A model generated the notes under the pieces. The model was given only the letters and a program-made list of their open reading frames with translations, was not told the DNA's origin and did no database searches. Shown here piece after piece: positions 13,546-25,844 of a stretch of 64,000 bases of DNA. The DNA is from Carallia brachiata (taxonomy: Eukaryota; Streptophyta; Magnoliopsida; Malpighiales; Rhizophoraceae). The position numbers were made by a program, and so were the translations under genes. The DNA lies in assembly GCA_021464245.1 (NCBI GenBank), contig JADCRB010000039.1, forward strand, positions 743,618 to 807,617, written 5' to 3'. The number at the start of each line of letters is the position of its first letter. The first letter of the stretch is position 1.

Positions 13546-13965
13546 AAGATGGATATTAATTCCTCTTCTAGCAATAGAGTTTGGCCCTGGACTACATTGC
13601 TGTGCAAAAATTGTGCATATTGTTTGAAAGTTTATTCTGCCTTCTTTTCAATGACTAGTAGGTCTAACTAGGGTCCAGCTCTTAAATGTACTTGATCCCC
13701 AACTTGAAAGCTACGGCCAAATCTCTCCATGTGTTGATATGCTTTCTATCCTGTTTGATATACCAGCGAGATCCCACACCCATGAGGCTATATTGGAAAT
13801 AGTGTATAAGAAGTCTCATCACGTGCATATGTCATCATATTCCAAATATATGTGGTTAGGTAATCTACTGGCAAGTGTCTTGAATTAGTCGGGAAGACCA
13901 CGCCTTGGATGAGACATAGATTCATTGTTGCCAAAAGACTGAGAATGTCTTATCCTTCCGTGGCT
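13546..13965 (-). pseudogene. Degraded Ty3/gypsy gag (Tat/Ogre-like)
   Basis: Minus-strand translation in mixed frames gives pieces typical of the Tat/Ogre-type gag: a GxxSRWY segment, HINTWRDLAVAFK, FKQYAQF and LLLEEELISIFLSSL, in the usual order. Stops and frameshifts separate the pieces. The assignment rests on recalled motif order and no protease or RT follows, so the lineage is an inference. Confidence 0.55.
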
Positions 13966-16845
13966 CAAATTTCTTCATGTAAAATGTCATTTCTAATTTA
14001 TAGTATCTTCCTTAGGAACAGAAGCTATGACCTTCATTTCGGGAGTACACTTGGCTTTACATAGGGTAGCAACAACATAAGAACCTCTTGCAATCGTGTC
14101 CTGAATAGGAAGCTTAGTTTTAGATGAATGTGTCGTAGTGGGAACTTGCCCCACAATAGGGTATGGAGGTTGCCTCAATAGGGTATGGAGGCTGAAAAGA
14201 ATACACCTCTGGTTCAGGCAATATGTATGTCCCTAGGTTGCCCCAAACATTAGGCTAGATTAAGATGGTCCTCCTAGCAAAGCCTATAAAGCCTTTATAA
14301 AGTAGTCTCTTTTGCGAAAGCTTTATTTTTGGTGATTACGATGGTTAAATACTGCATCTATTCTTTCGGTTCTTCTATGAAAGTTTGCATGTTATATGCA
14401 TCAGCCAAGTCCTTGATTTTGTCCTCCTTTTTTTGGGTATGAGATTGAGTTCTAATAACATGCCACACCAACTGTGAACTTTGATTTATTTGACCTAATT
14501 AAAATTTTTGTGCTTAAGATGTATTAAAAAAAATAAATGCTGTAAGACTAATATGAAAATATGAAACGTGAGTCATGCAAATACAATGTTTGATGCATAA
14601 ATTTCCAAAACATACACAAGAAAGGTTTTATAATTAATATGTCTTAATATTACATTCCATAGAAAGAGGTTCAAAGGTAACTATGTAAGAGACCCCAACA
14701 AAAAGAATCTTGTAAGTGCCTAACTCCTTGCCATCTAATCAATATCGCTTATATAAACAGAGAACTTATAAGTTGTTAGCCAACAAAAAGTTATGGACAA
14801 CGCACTCTGTTGGGTATCTCATACGAGCTTGTGACTTACTTATACTATGTTAATGGTCTGTAGACTGCCATCTACCCATCATCTTCTGGGTTATATTAAT
14901 GCTCAATAAGGTCCAAGCCTTCAGAGTTAAACATCATCTCCCCATAATATTGGACGAGTTGATGGTTGAGTAATCGGGCATAATCATAAGGGAAAACACT
15001 ATCTTTCAACTAGATGCATCTGTCGTGATAATCGTTTCCAACTTAAACAATAGTCCAAAGATGAACACCTACTGCAACTCTATTTCAAGTGCAAAGGACA
15101 ATCTTGATATCACAAAAGGTCATTCGGGTATTATAGGGGTCCACCCGAGGATTTAGAGGAAAATTACAGATCCGCTGGATGTATAGATACGTGCACATCC
15201 AAGTCTTGATACCCTGGACCCATATATCCAAGTGAAGATGAAAAACATAGTAGATTAAGGGGGGATCTTGTGTACGATTGCGGATGTCCTTCCATTCCAA
15301 AAGAGGTATGACTAAATTAAACCACTTGTACAATCTGGAGCAGTTCATCGAAGTTTGCTTTTAGAACCTTATACAAGCGTTGACCTATGGCCGATATATC
15401 ATCATCTCTATTATGTACTTCCTTGCCAAGTAGATAAACAAGCATAAGGCCTCATAAAGTTCTAAAAGTGCATGCCAGGAATGTAAAAATAATTTATAAA
15501 TGGTTAGGAGGGATACTAGTCGATGTATTTCAAAGGGCAGTCACTGATTCCAAATTGCCTTAGCAAAATATATTGTAGTTTGTTAAACATAAATGTTTTG
15601 TGCCCCGAGAAAGCTCTACGAGCAATAGTTAGAGCAACATCCACTAGCAACCGGTTGACAACACTAGGAAGTGCAAGTTCTATAGCCTAAAAGTCGTGAA
15701 ACGCAGACTCTAGGTATTACAAAAAGTCATCCTCAGAGTACCCATATGTTGAATCAAGCTCTTTGAGTTCTCAAATGTAAAAAAGAAAAACCTTACTAGG
15801 GTGAGTTGGACTTGCTAAGGCCTCACCTTGGAGGATTTGAGGCCTCTCGATCTTTTCTAGTTGCAGATCAAGATTCATAGCTTGAAACAACTCATGGGTC
15901 AAGACAACCTCTCCAACAATGAGTTTTCCTTTGAGGAATTGTTGGAATTTTCTGTACATAAGTGAGCTGAGTATCAATTACAGGCCACTTGAATTGATCA
16001 TCGATTACATCGAATGCAAAGGGAGAGTGAATGTTAATAATTTCTACAAAGAACATCTCATCAAAGATATAGGTTGTTGCCATAATTCCATTCAGAAAAG
16101 CCTCGAGAATGAACTCTATCAAGCAACACTCAGTTATAGGCAGCTTGGTAGTTACTATTCTCTATTGGGACTGTAGATTAGAGTACTTGATTATAAAGCC
16201 TTTAGAAAGTGTGCTTTGGCAACAATCTTGATATGTTAAAAACAAGCAAAACAAAGGAGAAGACATGGGTTTAGTATCATAAATAGGCCATATTCATGTA
16301 ATGTCATGATATGCAAAGGTGTCATTCACTTAGGTAAGTGTTGACTAATGCTTTCATCATCGTAACTAAAGCCAAAATATACAATACACTATGTGTTATA
16401 TGTTACAAAAAATCATAGGTCTAAATCTGTCCGTGTCATATATTACAGACCGCCTACATCACCGTCCACGTTGTATATACAAATCATTTACCAAAAGAGA
16501 GAAAAAAAACGAACCTAGATAGTGGTTCTTAAAAGAAGTGGTTGATGTAGTCGTATTGGCAAAACAGTTCTTCCAGAAAGCGAGCAAGATGCATCCACAA
16601 TCTAAATTCCTTAAGCTTCATGTAACTGGGCCAACCTTTCAATGTCCGAATTGTGGTCAGCAACTTGCTATTGAAGACTTGTAATTTAACTTTCGAGATC
16701 AACCACTTGATCTTGGAGGCTCTCCGCTTAAACCTAAAGGCCAATATTCGCATTTAGGAGCTTAATTGCTTTTTGAGCTCCTTATTAAAGTTTTATTCAC
16801 AGCAACTAAGTTAGCATTTATATTCTCTGACTCATTCAACCACTC
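13966..16845 (-). pseudogene. Decayed retroelement-like coding DNA, minus strand
   Basis: Several short open stretches on the minus strand (14178-13993, 15348-15085, 15977-15771, 16122-15892, 16753-16529) read as degraded protein, for example QPPYPIVGQVPTTTH in the first and an ARRAFSGHKTFMFNKLQYIL stretch near 15600. They lie between the gag-like region and the coiled coil below and share its orientation. I think they are one old gypsy-type element with an extra ORF, but I recognise no domain in the 14.7-16.5 kb part. Confidence 0.45.
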
Positions 16846-17044
16846 CTAAAGCAGTTGATTTACTTGTTGAAGATTCTGTACTTGACTCTGGGAAATAGAT
16901 AAAGCTTGTTGAACTTGATTAAGGCTCTGAGATGTAGATCTCACCTCTTTCAATCTCTTATTGGCCCTTCTCAATTGAGGAGCTATCTCCTCATTTATTT
17001 TTTCAGATTGCTCGAGCTCCCTTGTGAGGCGATCTATCACTTAC
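16846..17044 (-). pseudogene. Coiled-coil frame, 3' part, cut by solo LTR
   Basis: A minus-strand open frame of about 65 residues is rich in Leu, Gln, Glu and Arg with heptad spacing (from VIDRLTREL at the LTR edge to VQNLQQVNQLL), a clear coiled coil. It is open right up to the LTR edge at 17045 and continues on the far side at 20437-20510. The parent protein is probably the gag or extra ORF of the surrounding gypsy remnant; no family was identified. Confidence 0.6.
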
Positions 17045-20000
17045 TGTCACACCTTGACACACATCCAACGCAATGGCACTGAAAGGGGTTGACATGCCGT
17101 GGGTGTGTCCCAATACCAAAAACCATGAATAGTCTCTAAATCCTTGGAACTCACTTAAATGATGTCATGGCCTCTATTGCGAGGTTCCATTCTTAGGTTG
17201 GGTAATCAATAGCATTAGCGAAAGTCAAATTTACCTTAAGTCATGTCCCAAATCTCTTGGTTTTACTTTATCCTTTTTTAACTTATAGTAATATTAACTT
17301 TTTCCTTCTTTCTTTGTCTTCTTTATTTGTATGCTTACTTATTCACAATGAGACAGTAATTTCTAGCTCGGGTTTGTACAAAAAGCAAACACACTTATTT
17401 TATTACATAAAACACCAAACTTTTGTACAAACTATAGGTATGATACATCGAGGTGAGGGAAATAGCTACATCTTGCAGTCAACACGGAAAGACTCTCGGT
17501 ATCTACTATGTACAGTCCTACCTACTATGCCTGACCTTAATGGTACTAGTAGTCCTTTCTTATTATCGTCTGGCTCGCCCTCACACGAGCCTTTGTACAT
17601 ATTTACAATCTAGTAGCTTGCTTAGTCGGCTGTATGGGGAAAGAGCAGTCCTCTAGTCATTCTAAGGGTTATCTCGGGGAAACACTCAACCATCATATAA
17701 CTAGCGTCTATAATGCACAACAATGGGTCACTATCTTAGTCAAAGATTATGGCCCAGCGTGGGGCAATATGGTGATCACAAACTGAACCATCACCTGCCA
17801 TCACAAGGTGGGTAAGTGCAAATAATACTCAGTGAATGATGTTATGCATGTATGCGATGAACATGTGAACGTGAAATGCATATGTCATTCACATATAAAA
17901 TGCGATTCCTATTTCTTTTTCTTGATTCTTTTACATTCTTAGATTCATATCTATCTTGAAGTTTCTCATTGTTTTACTTCGTGGACAAACAAATGACCTA
18001 TGGTTTGTTTATTTGCGTTTGAATATAAAACAAACTCGTTACTTTTCATGAATGAAGGCGCGAGCTGACTCTTGTACAAAGCATGTGGTCGTACTTAGCC
18101 CTTCATATAGTGTATCTTAACTTTTTATTTGGTCTGTTTGACTCAACCCAATAGTATCGAAACTGCGTCGGCTGTCGCACTAAAGCCAAACCCTGATTTA
18201 GTTGTACAGGAACCATTATCTACTACCAACAGGTCAGGAACATCTTTATAAATTGCGGGCACCGTATCACATGCCAAGTCCTAAATAAAAACATTTTCAT
18301 GCTTTAAAAAAGTTCGTATGCTTTTCTTTAACTTTTCTAAGGATCTCGTTTCTCGTTCTAATGTAGTCATGAATTGTGCATGCGTGAACATGTTTCATCA
18401 AATATACATGCATAAATAAACATGTATAATAGCATAAAAATCTAGTTCAAATGCACAAATCGTAAAACATGGCATTTTCAATTTTAAATTACCTATGCTC
18501 TACCATCGAGGTCTGGCAACAGTGTTTTGTCCCAAAAGGCAAGCAGCTCGATTTTAACGTCGTTGAATACCCATTCTCCCAATTATACTTCTACCCTCAA
18601 TTTTTTCTCGTTTACACTTAGGTCCTCAAACTTTGTCAAAATTACGATCTTGCCCCTATCTATCTTAAAATTACGATTTTGCCCTAGCCATCATTTATGT
18701 CTCAATTTACCATTTTGCCCCTCAATATAGTCCCATTATGAATTTAGTCCTCATAATAACTAAATCTTTCAATCTAGTCCCTAACTAAATCGAAAATTCC
18801 ATTTTAATCTGTTTTCACGATCTAAACTTAATTAAATATTGTTTAAGCCCAAATTAGGAAATTGGTTGACACATAACGTATCTCGTCACCGATTTCACTT
18901 TCTCTTTCCTACCTTCTCTACCTGAGGCTTCTCTCTCATCTCTCTCTCTCTCTCTCTCACAATTTCTTACATCCCAAGTTATGAAAAACCCATCTAAGCT
19001 AGGATTCACGCTCCGCAAACTTATTACTTACTTCCCAAGCCACCTTGTTTAACTCAAACAGAACCTCTCTCTCTCTCTTCCCATGGCCAAATGGCTTTTT
19101 CCCTCTCTCTCTCTCGGATTTCTTCTCAATTAAGCAATCCAAACCCTAACTTAATTTGTAAATCAACATGATTTATAACAATTCTTCCCAATTAGTCGAA
19201 TTCATGGTCCTTCTCTTTCTCTTTCCCCCATGGCCGAATGCTTCTTCTTCTTCTCTCTCTCTCTTTCGATTTTTTGTGTTTTAAGTTACCAAATCACAAA
19301 CCTAACTTAAAACATAATAAATTCAAGCATTAATCTACATGAAATCATGCAAAACAACCCCTCCTCACATCCTTCCTTAAGGCCAAATGGTTATACTCTC
19401 TCTCTATCTCTTCCAATTTCTTCTATTGTAAGTAACAAAAAAAGTAACCTTAACCTACAATTAAGCGAATTCAAGCTTTAACTCACAACAAATCATGCAA
19501 AATCTACTTCTCCCTCTTCTTTTGATGCCGAAGCTTCTCCTCTCTTTTTTCTCTCTCTCTATTGTTTTTCTTTTGTTCCAAACAATCAAAACATCAAAAG
19601 AAGTTGCAAAACGAAGCACAAACATCAAATATTGCATATTCAATATCAAAAACAACCAAAGAACACAAAATCAAGGACGAAAATTCAATAAAAGAACATC
19701 AAACAAAATGAAACCTTGTGACAACAGTTGACAAACACCATTCACCTGCTTATGCTAAGCTATCAAGCGCATCGTCCTAAGTACTGAGATGCTTCCAGTT
19801 GTTTTGTTTGATTTTTATTCCTTATTTTTTTCTTTCTTTTGTTTCTTCATTTTTTCTCTCTCTCGCTCGTTCTCTCTTATTTCCAAATCTTCAAGAAGGC
19901 GTTTAGCAAGGTCGGCAACCAACCTTTCCTTCTTAACAAAGTTTTCTCTTTTTTATTATTTTATTATTTTCTGTCCATTTTCCTGTTAATTAAGGCTTTG

Positions 20001-20436
20001 GGATTATGTTTATTTAAAATAATTTACCTAATATTTATTTTTTTCTTCTAAAATTGATATCAACTAAATTAACCCTAAAATATTTCTAATTAGGGTTTTT
20101 AAAATTTTATTGACACCAAATATTTGATAATTGAATAAATGGCGATTAAAGGTTCACGGGATTTTCTTAAGTCCTAAGAAAGTACATCAGTTAGCTTCCC
20201 AGCCCTAATTAGTTTCTATGGGTCACATTTTACCCTATCAAGCTAAATTAGGGTTTTAGGATGATTTATTCACTTTTGGAACTATCTAATTTCATCTAAG
20301 TGCAGTTAAGTCCATTTTTTGTTTCTTTCCCTAGCCTTAGGTTAGTTTTCCATAGTTTTAAATGCATGAACTCAGGCATATGCATGTGACCTAACCAACA
20401 CCGTGGTTTTAATAAAAAAGGGAACCGGGGGTTACA
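17045..20436. mobile_element. 3.4-kb solo LTR with 5-bp target duplication
   Basis: The plus strand begins TGTCACACC and ends GGGGTTACA, giving TG...CA termini with a short imperfect inverted repeat (TGTCACACC against TGTAACCCC). The flanks are cttac (17040-17044) and cttgc (20437-20441), a 5-bp target duplication with one mismatch. Removing the element and one flank restores a minus-strand coiled-coil reading frame. No internal retroelement domain or partner LTR is present, so it is a solo LTR left by recombination. The 3392-bp length fits Tat/Ogre-type gypsy LTRs. Its orientation cannot be fixed from the sequence. Confidence 0.75.
18933..19670 (+). repeat. Diverged 148-bp tandem modules within the LTR
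   Basis: Four or five imperfect units each carry an atggccaaatg-like core, then a CT-rich run, then an aaccctaacttaa-like A-rich part. Cores lie at about 19082, 19229, 19379 and 19525, spaced 146-150 bp. A possible earlier unit starts near 18935. The units are old, sharing motifs rather than exact sequence. Confidence 0.65.
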
Positions 20437-21630
20437 CTTGCTGATTGATAGTCCTCTGTTGATTCTGCAATTCATGATAAGTTATCCTTGCTAGATTGAA
20501 TGTGAGACATAAAGGCGACTACAGTATGAAAAGATGAAGCTCCAAAAATGAATATTCTTGTTTACTATTTGTTGGTTTTTAATCATTCCAACTTACCTTA
20601 ATTTGGAACAAATAATCATGAGGATAAACTGTCAAAGTCAGTGATGCTTCACAATAGAACTTGACAATAGGAAATCCATCATCAACACTCCAAGAGTAGA
20701 GAGGGAAAGAAAATTTGAATAAGAATTGCACAGGAATCATCATCCGAAAAAGAGTCCAACAATTAATACATTTAAACTCATGATTTGGCCAAAAAAAATG
20801 CAGAATGCTTGAAAAGCTAAGCAAAAAAAGGCCTACTGTTTTCTTACTTAATGAATTATACCCATATTCATAAAACCATTTAAACGTCCATTCTGCTAAT
20901 TGGACTTCTTTGCCAACAAAATATCCATTGAAATGGCACATTTAAACTAATGATTTGGCCGACAAAAAAAATGTTTAAAAGCTAAGCATACTTGCTATTC
21001 ACTAGTCCAGTAAACCATATCCAGATTCAAAATCCCACTGAAAGTGTATCCACAAGATTCTGTCACGTGGACATCATCAGAATAACATAGATAAAAATAC
21101 ATGAATATTGAAAGATAAAAAGTTATAATATCTGAACTAACTCTTTAGAAGCTATAATGGAAGTATCCATTAAAGGTAGATTAGTAATGAATGGTCCAAA
21201 TATAGAAACTTTTGAACAATAATTTCACTTGGCATCTTACTTTTTAGTGTACTCAAAGCATTGAACTCGCTGTTTGAAAGTAAGTAATTTTATTCCAGGC
21301 TACTGCTGTAAGGTTTGGTTAACATAAAACATATTATAAGTCATACGTATAGCATCAAGTTTACAATAACAAGTTACAAATAATTTTATCTACCTTACTA
21401 ATCATTGTCTCGTAAACCACTTATGGAAAATATGCTTGGGTGGTACCATTGTCTGTAAGTGTTCGTTTGTTGTCTCTAGAGTTAAGTATATATGTTGGAA
21501 GTTGTAGCACAGAATCACCAACCTCAATACCCTTCATAACAACATTATGACCTCAAATTTCTTCATCTAAGATCTAACTAAATGCCAAAAGAAAACCAAA
21601 GAATTAAAAGATCATTTTGAATTTAACTGT
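20437..21630 (-). other. Upstream part of coiled-coil frame, then unassigned
   Basis: The first 75 bases carry the upstream half of the coiled-coil frame (minus strand, HELQNQQRTINQQ). A minus-strand open frame of 120 codons follows at 20941-20579; it is hydrophobic and aromatic-rich and I do not recognise it. It could be chance or a decayed retroelement part. A short direct repeat (tttaaactcatgatttggcc near 20769, tttaaactaatgatttggcc near 20941) frames it. The rest, 20960-21630, is AT-rich and shows nothing definite. Confidence 0.4.
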
Positions 21631-22191
21631 TGTTGTAGTCCAGACTGATTAGTCTTTGGACTATTGTAAAAATTCTAGACTAATGTGGTCTTTCAACTAT
21701 TCTGGAAGTCTTCGACAATTTCGGAAGTCTTAGACTATTGAGGTCTTTCGACTATTGTTAAAGTCTTTAGACTATTATTTAATCTTTTGACTATTTGGAA
21801 GAATATTGAAAGACAATTACTTTATTCAAAGAATTTGTCGGTTTAGGATCTCCTTCAGGTCTCTATAAATAGAGGATTTGGGTGTAGTGAAAAGTGTGAG
21901 AGTAGTGAGCAAGAGAAAAAGTTGTGTTCTTAGATCTGTGTGAAGAGTGTACAAGGGCTCTAGGCTCAGATTTGGGTATTAACACAAGTTGATATTTGTA
22001 TAACTTTTCACGTGATAAGAATAGTTGTTCTTTCTGTGGACATAGGCAAGTCACCAAACCACGTAAATTTTGTGTGTTCTCTTAGTATACTCGTTATTTT
22101 GTTTATTTAATCTTTATATATCAATAAACTAACTTGTGTATGTGTTCATTAAGTAGTTGATTCTCGTTTTCTCCCACCTTGTTTCCCAATA
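21631..22191 (+). repeat. 5' LTR of copia element
   Basis: 561 bp, TG...TA (the final CA is mutated). It contains a TATA box (tctataaatagagg near 21862). Its first part is built of short ttggactattgt/gtcttttgactatt-type iterations. Compared with the 3' copy it holds about 80 extra bases downstream of the TATA box. Confidence 0.85.
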
Positions 22192-22380
22192 ATAGTATTA
22201 GAGCTGCAGTTCATTTACGGGGGAGTACTTTGAAAAAAATTCTCTTCGATTTTTTGTGGATCGATTTGATGGAAAAGAAAGCTTTACTCTCTAGCAAAGA
22301 TGAGTGAAGAACATTCTCATTCAACGAAGGCTTCGCATCAGCGTTGAAGGGTAAGAACGATAAGCAAAAAAAAAAAAATC

Positions 22381-22716
22381 AAACACGACAAGTGGGATGA
22401 GTTGAAATCATGGTGTGTCAGCATGATTTGACTCTTGATTGCTAATAATATTATTAGCATTGTCCTGAACGTAAATTCTACACTAGAATTATGGCAAAAG
22501 TTGGAAAGTCTCTATCTAGCTAAGAGCTTGACCAACAAATTGCATCTAAAGTGGCAACTCTATGAGCTGAAGATGGAAAAAGGTGCAAATCTGATTGAAC
22601 ACATTAGTGTGTTCAATGCTATTGTAGATCAACTGCAATTGGTTGATGTGAAAATCAACAAAGAAGATAAAGCCTTTTACTTCTTACTTCACTTCCTATT
22701 TCACTTGATAGTTTAG
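22381..22716 (+). pseudogene. Copia gag remnant
   Basis: A UBN2/gag-type frame carries the characteristic TLELWQKLESLYLAKSLTNK, then LHLKWQLYELKMEKG and a segment resembling HISVFNAIVDQL. One in-frame stop lies near 22430 and the frame ends early at 22716. Gag of this class normally builds the cytoplasmic particle that packages the RNA. This copy is broken. Confidence 0.8.
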
Positions 22717-22889
22717 TTATTACTTTATTATATAGAAAAGATACAGTGAATTGGGAACAGGTGTAGGGAGTATTGTTGTCTCATGATATCAACAAAAGAT
22801 CGCCTGTAGAAGAAGGAAAAGGATCAACACTTGTTGTACATGGTGAGTATTGGGAAGGTCAGTCTGACAAATGATCTAAAGGTAGCAGG

Positions 22890-23420
22890 TCAAGATCTCC
22901 GATCAACGAAAAAGGCATACAGTGTTACCACTATAAAGAGTATGCTCACGCTAAATGGGATTGCCCTCAGAGTAAAAAGGACAGTGGATCTCAACAAGAT
23001 GACGGTGACCAACATTCTTTGAACTTGGTAAGTAATAGCGATGTTCTCACAATTAGTATAGGCATGGATAGTAATTCTTGTGATTGGATATTAGATACGA
23101 GTAGTTCCTTACATATCTGTTCTAGGAAAGAATATTTTCAGACGTTCCAAAAATAGACAGCTAGCACAATATAACTCGGTGATGGGTCTACTTGTAAAAT
23201 CAAGGGAGTTAGAACAGTAAACATAAATGTTTGATGGAACTGTGCATAATTTGGGCAGTGTGACATATGTCCCAAAGATGCGTAAAAATCTGATATCCTT
23301 AAGCCTGTTAGATTCTATGTGTTACAAATTTTCTATTTGCAATGGATCTATAGAAATCATATAAGGCAACTTGATCCTGTTGAAGGGAGAATTGTATTGC
23401 AGGCTATATTGTCTGGTTGG
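22890..23420 (+). pseudogene. Copia zinc knuckle, protease, pre-integrase remnant
   Basis: Across changing frames I read a CCHC-like knuckle (YHYKEYAHAKWDCPQ, first Cys lost), a protease entry (WILDTSSSLHIC, where the active-site DSG/DTG is now DTS) and a gag/pre-integrase piece (VTYVPKMRKNLISLSLLDS). Stops separate them. The remaining pol domains have been deleted before the 3' LTR. Confidence 0.75.
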
Positions 23421-23706
23421 GAGTATAGTGATTCGCAAGATCCCAAAAGGAAATTGGAAACGGGAGCACGTGTTCGTTTCTAGGTTTCAGACGCACAAGT
23501 AAGAAAAATTCCTACTACGAGGGATGATGTATCAGGATCCACCCCTCAAAGGTAATAGGTAAAACATTAGCTTGTTGCAGTTACACATGTTATTGGCTGA
23601 GTATGTTAAACAAAATAAGATTGTTTACGATGTTTAGCTGGTTTGTAAGGCCAATAGTATTGTTCTATTCTTTGTTTCTCAAGTACACTCAACAAGAGGG
23701 GGAGAT

Positions 23707-24198
23707 TGTTGTAGACCAGACTAATTAGTTTTTGGACTATTGTGGAAGTTTTGGACTAATGTGGTTTTTCAACTATTATAGAAGTCTTCGACAATTTGGG
23801 ATGTCTTAGACTATTGAGATCTTTTGACTATTGTGAAAGTTTTTAGATTATTGTGTTAGTCTTTTGACTATTTTGGAGAACATTGAAAGACAATTGCTTT
23901 ATGTCAAAGAATTTGCCAGTTTAGGATCTCCTTCAGGTCTCCATAAATAGAGGGTTTAGGTGTAGGGAATTTAGATTTGGGTATTAAATACGAGCGTGAT
24001 ATTTGTATAACTTTTCACGCAACAAGAACAGGTATTCTTTCCGTAGACATCGGCAAGTAGTCGAACCACGTAAATTTTGTGTGTGCTCTTAATATATTCG
24101 TTATCTTGTTTATTTAATCTTTCCATATCGATAAATTAACTTGTGTACATGTTCATTAAGTACTTGATTCTCGTTTTTTCTCACGTCGTTTCCCAACA
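23707..24198 (+). repeat. 3' LTR of copia element
   Basis: 492 bp, TGTTGTAG...CCAACA, clearly homologous to 21631-22191 but shorter by an internal deletion after the TATA region (tccataaatagagg near 23940) and with many substitutions. The divergence implies an old insertion. Confidence 0.85.
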
Positions 24199-25760
24199 AC
24201 TATAAACATAAACAATTTCATCTATGCAAGTCATGAATTGCCCTGAACTTAGAGCAGCTCAAGGATATGTGATGTGAATAAAAAGAGATCATTGGTAACA
24301 AGAGTAATTTAACTTTGATTAAAGACAGTTACAACTTAATATTTATGTATTTTCTAATTATGAGAATTTATGATAAAAAATTATTAATTTTGAAAAATAG
24401 TTGTACTCTAAAAAAAAAATCCTATGAAAAACAATTTATACTAAATATTGGAGTCAAATAGAGAGGTTATTCCCTTTCGTCAAATTATTTGACAAACATA
24501 TCTGTCTTGAATCAAAACTTTATTTTTGTGGCTTAGTTTTTTATTTGAGTATGGCTTTTTTTTTTTTTAATCTATAAAGAATGTGCATACTAGGTATATT
24601 GGTTATCTTATGGACTAAGTCCCTATTTAGTTTAACTAGGCTCTATTTGGTTTAATTGTTATGTATTTTTGTTGCTGATTACTGATTTATTGTTATTGAT
24701 GACTAAAATAAATTATAGTATTCGATTAGATAGATATTTGTTTGTTATTAAATAATAAATTATCATTTGGTACATTGGAATATAGTATGGAAAAAATAGT
24801 TAAGGTAATATGCAAGTATATTAGTCTTAAAAATATTCATCAAATACTAATTGATCTAAAAAATAGGTCTAAGTTATTTTTTAAATTAGCACCGATTGAA
24901 TTATTTTTTCAGTGAAAAGCTAGACCTACCTTTTGAATTAATTGGATTACTTTCTAAGCAAATAGCAACTTTTAGAAAATATTAATCAAAAGTTTCTTTA
25001 CTTACATTTAAAAATAAAATACAAATATACTTTCTTAAAAGTTAAATAAAATATTATTTAAAATTGAGAGTTATTTGTTTGTGTTCTCATTCGAATATTT
25101 ATATAAAAAGGACTTACAGCATGAACACTATTGAGTTTAATAAACCTTATTACACTTGCTTTTAGTATAAACAAATTTAAAATTTAACCTCACATTTTCA
25201 AAATAAATTTTCGGTTTGTATAAATAGACGACAATAAAAAAAAAATTCAAACCCAAAAAAATATATCGGATAATAATCAACCAGGTTATCAGCTCAGCAA
25301 AGTTTTTTATTTGTGCATGTTTGATTGTGAGTCCAAAATCCCGCCCGATGAAATAATCTGGCGTAACCGAAAAAAGCCAGGCCAACAGTCATTTAGATTT
25401 TTCCTGCTTTTTTTTTTTTTGGTTCCGGTAGTCTTAAAAAAGAAAATTAAAACCCTTAATTCTTTTTTTTTTTTTTGATTTTTATCTAAATCAATTAATT
25501 GAAAAAAAAATGAGACAATTAAAAATTAAAAATTTAAATCTCCAATCTCACACTTATTAATATATTTTTATTATCTAAATTAAAAATTTATAACAAAAAC
25601 CCTCAATTCTCGTAACCTCTAAAGTCTGACCACTTTAAACCCATTTTCTTCACAAGAGAAGGAGAATGGAAAAATAAAAATAATAAAAAAAGAAGAAGCT
25701 CCAAACCCTTCTCCCACTTGCATCGCTGCTTCATCCATTTCCTCCTGTACCTCAACTAAA
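24199..25760. other. AT-rich intergenic DNA
   Basis: No gene, RNA gene or recognisable element is visible. Poly-A and poly-T runs are common, and several paragraphs have the texture of decayed transposon sequence without identifiable ends. Short open frames here show no coding character. Confidence 0.6.
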
Positions 25761-25768
25761 TATAAATA
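25761..25768 (+). promoter_or_regulatory. TATA box of CobW gene
   Basis: TATAAATA lies 84 bp before the ATG at 25845, preceded by a C/T-rich stretch and followed by A/C/G-rich leader sequence. This is the normal plant spacing, with a transcription start near 25795. Confidence 0.55.
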
Positions 25769-25844
25769 TCACAACAACACAAACGCAAGAGAAGAGAGCA
25801 GCCAGGCAAGCCAAAGGCAATTGCAGGCAGCCGCACACATACTC

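Larger units (their letters stand above)
21631..24198 (+). mobile_element. Short defective Ty1/copia element with two LTRs
   Basis: The element starts TGTTGTAG and ends CCCAACA, flanked by actgt and actat (4 of 5 match). The LTRs are at 21631-22191 and 23707-24198. A purine-rich tract (aagagggggaga) directly precedes the 3' LTR, and a primer site resembling initiator-tRNA-Met (tagtattagagc) lies near 22192. The 1.5-kb interior holds only gag, a zinc knuckle, a protease remnant and the gag/pre-integrase region. Integrase, RT and RNase H are absent, so it could move only with help and is probably dead. Confidence 0.85.
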
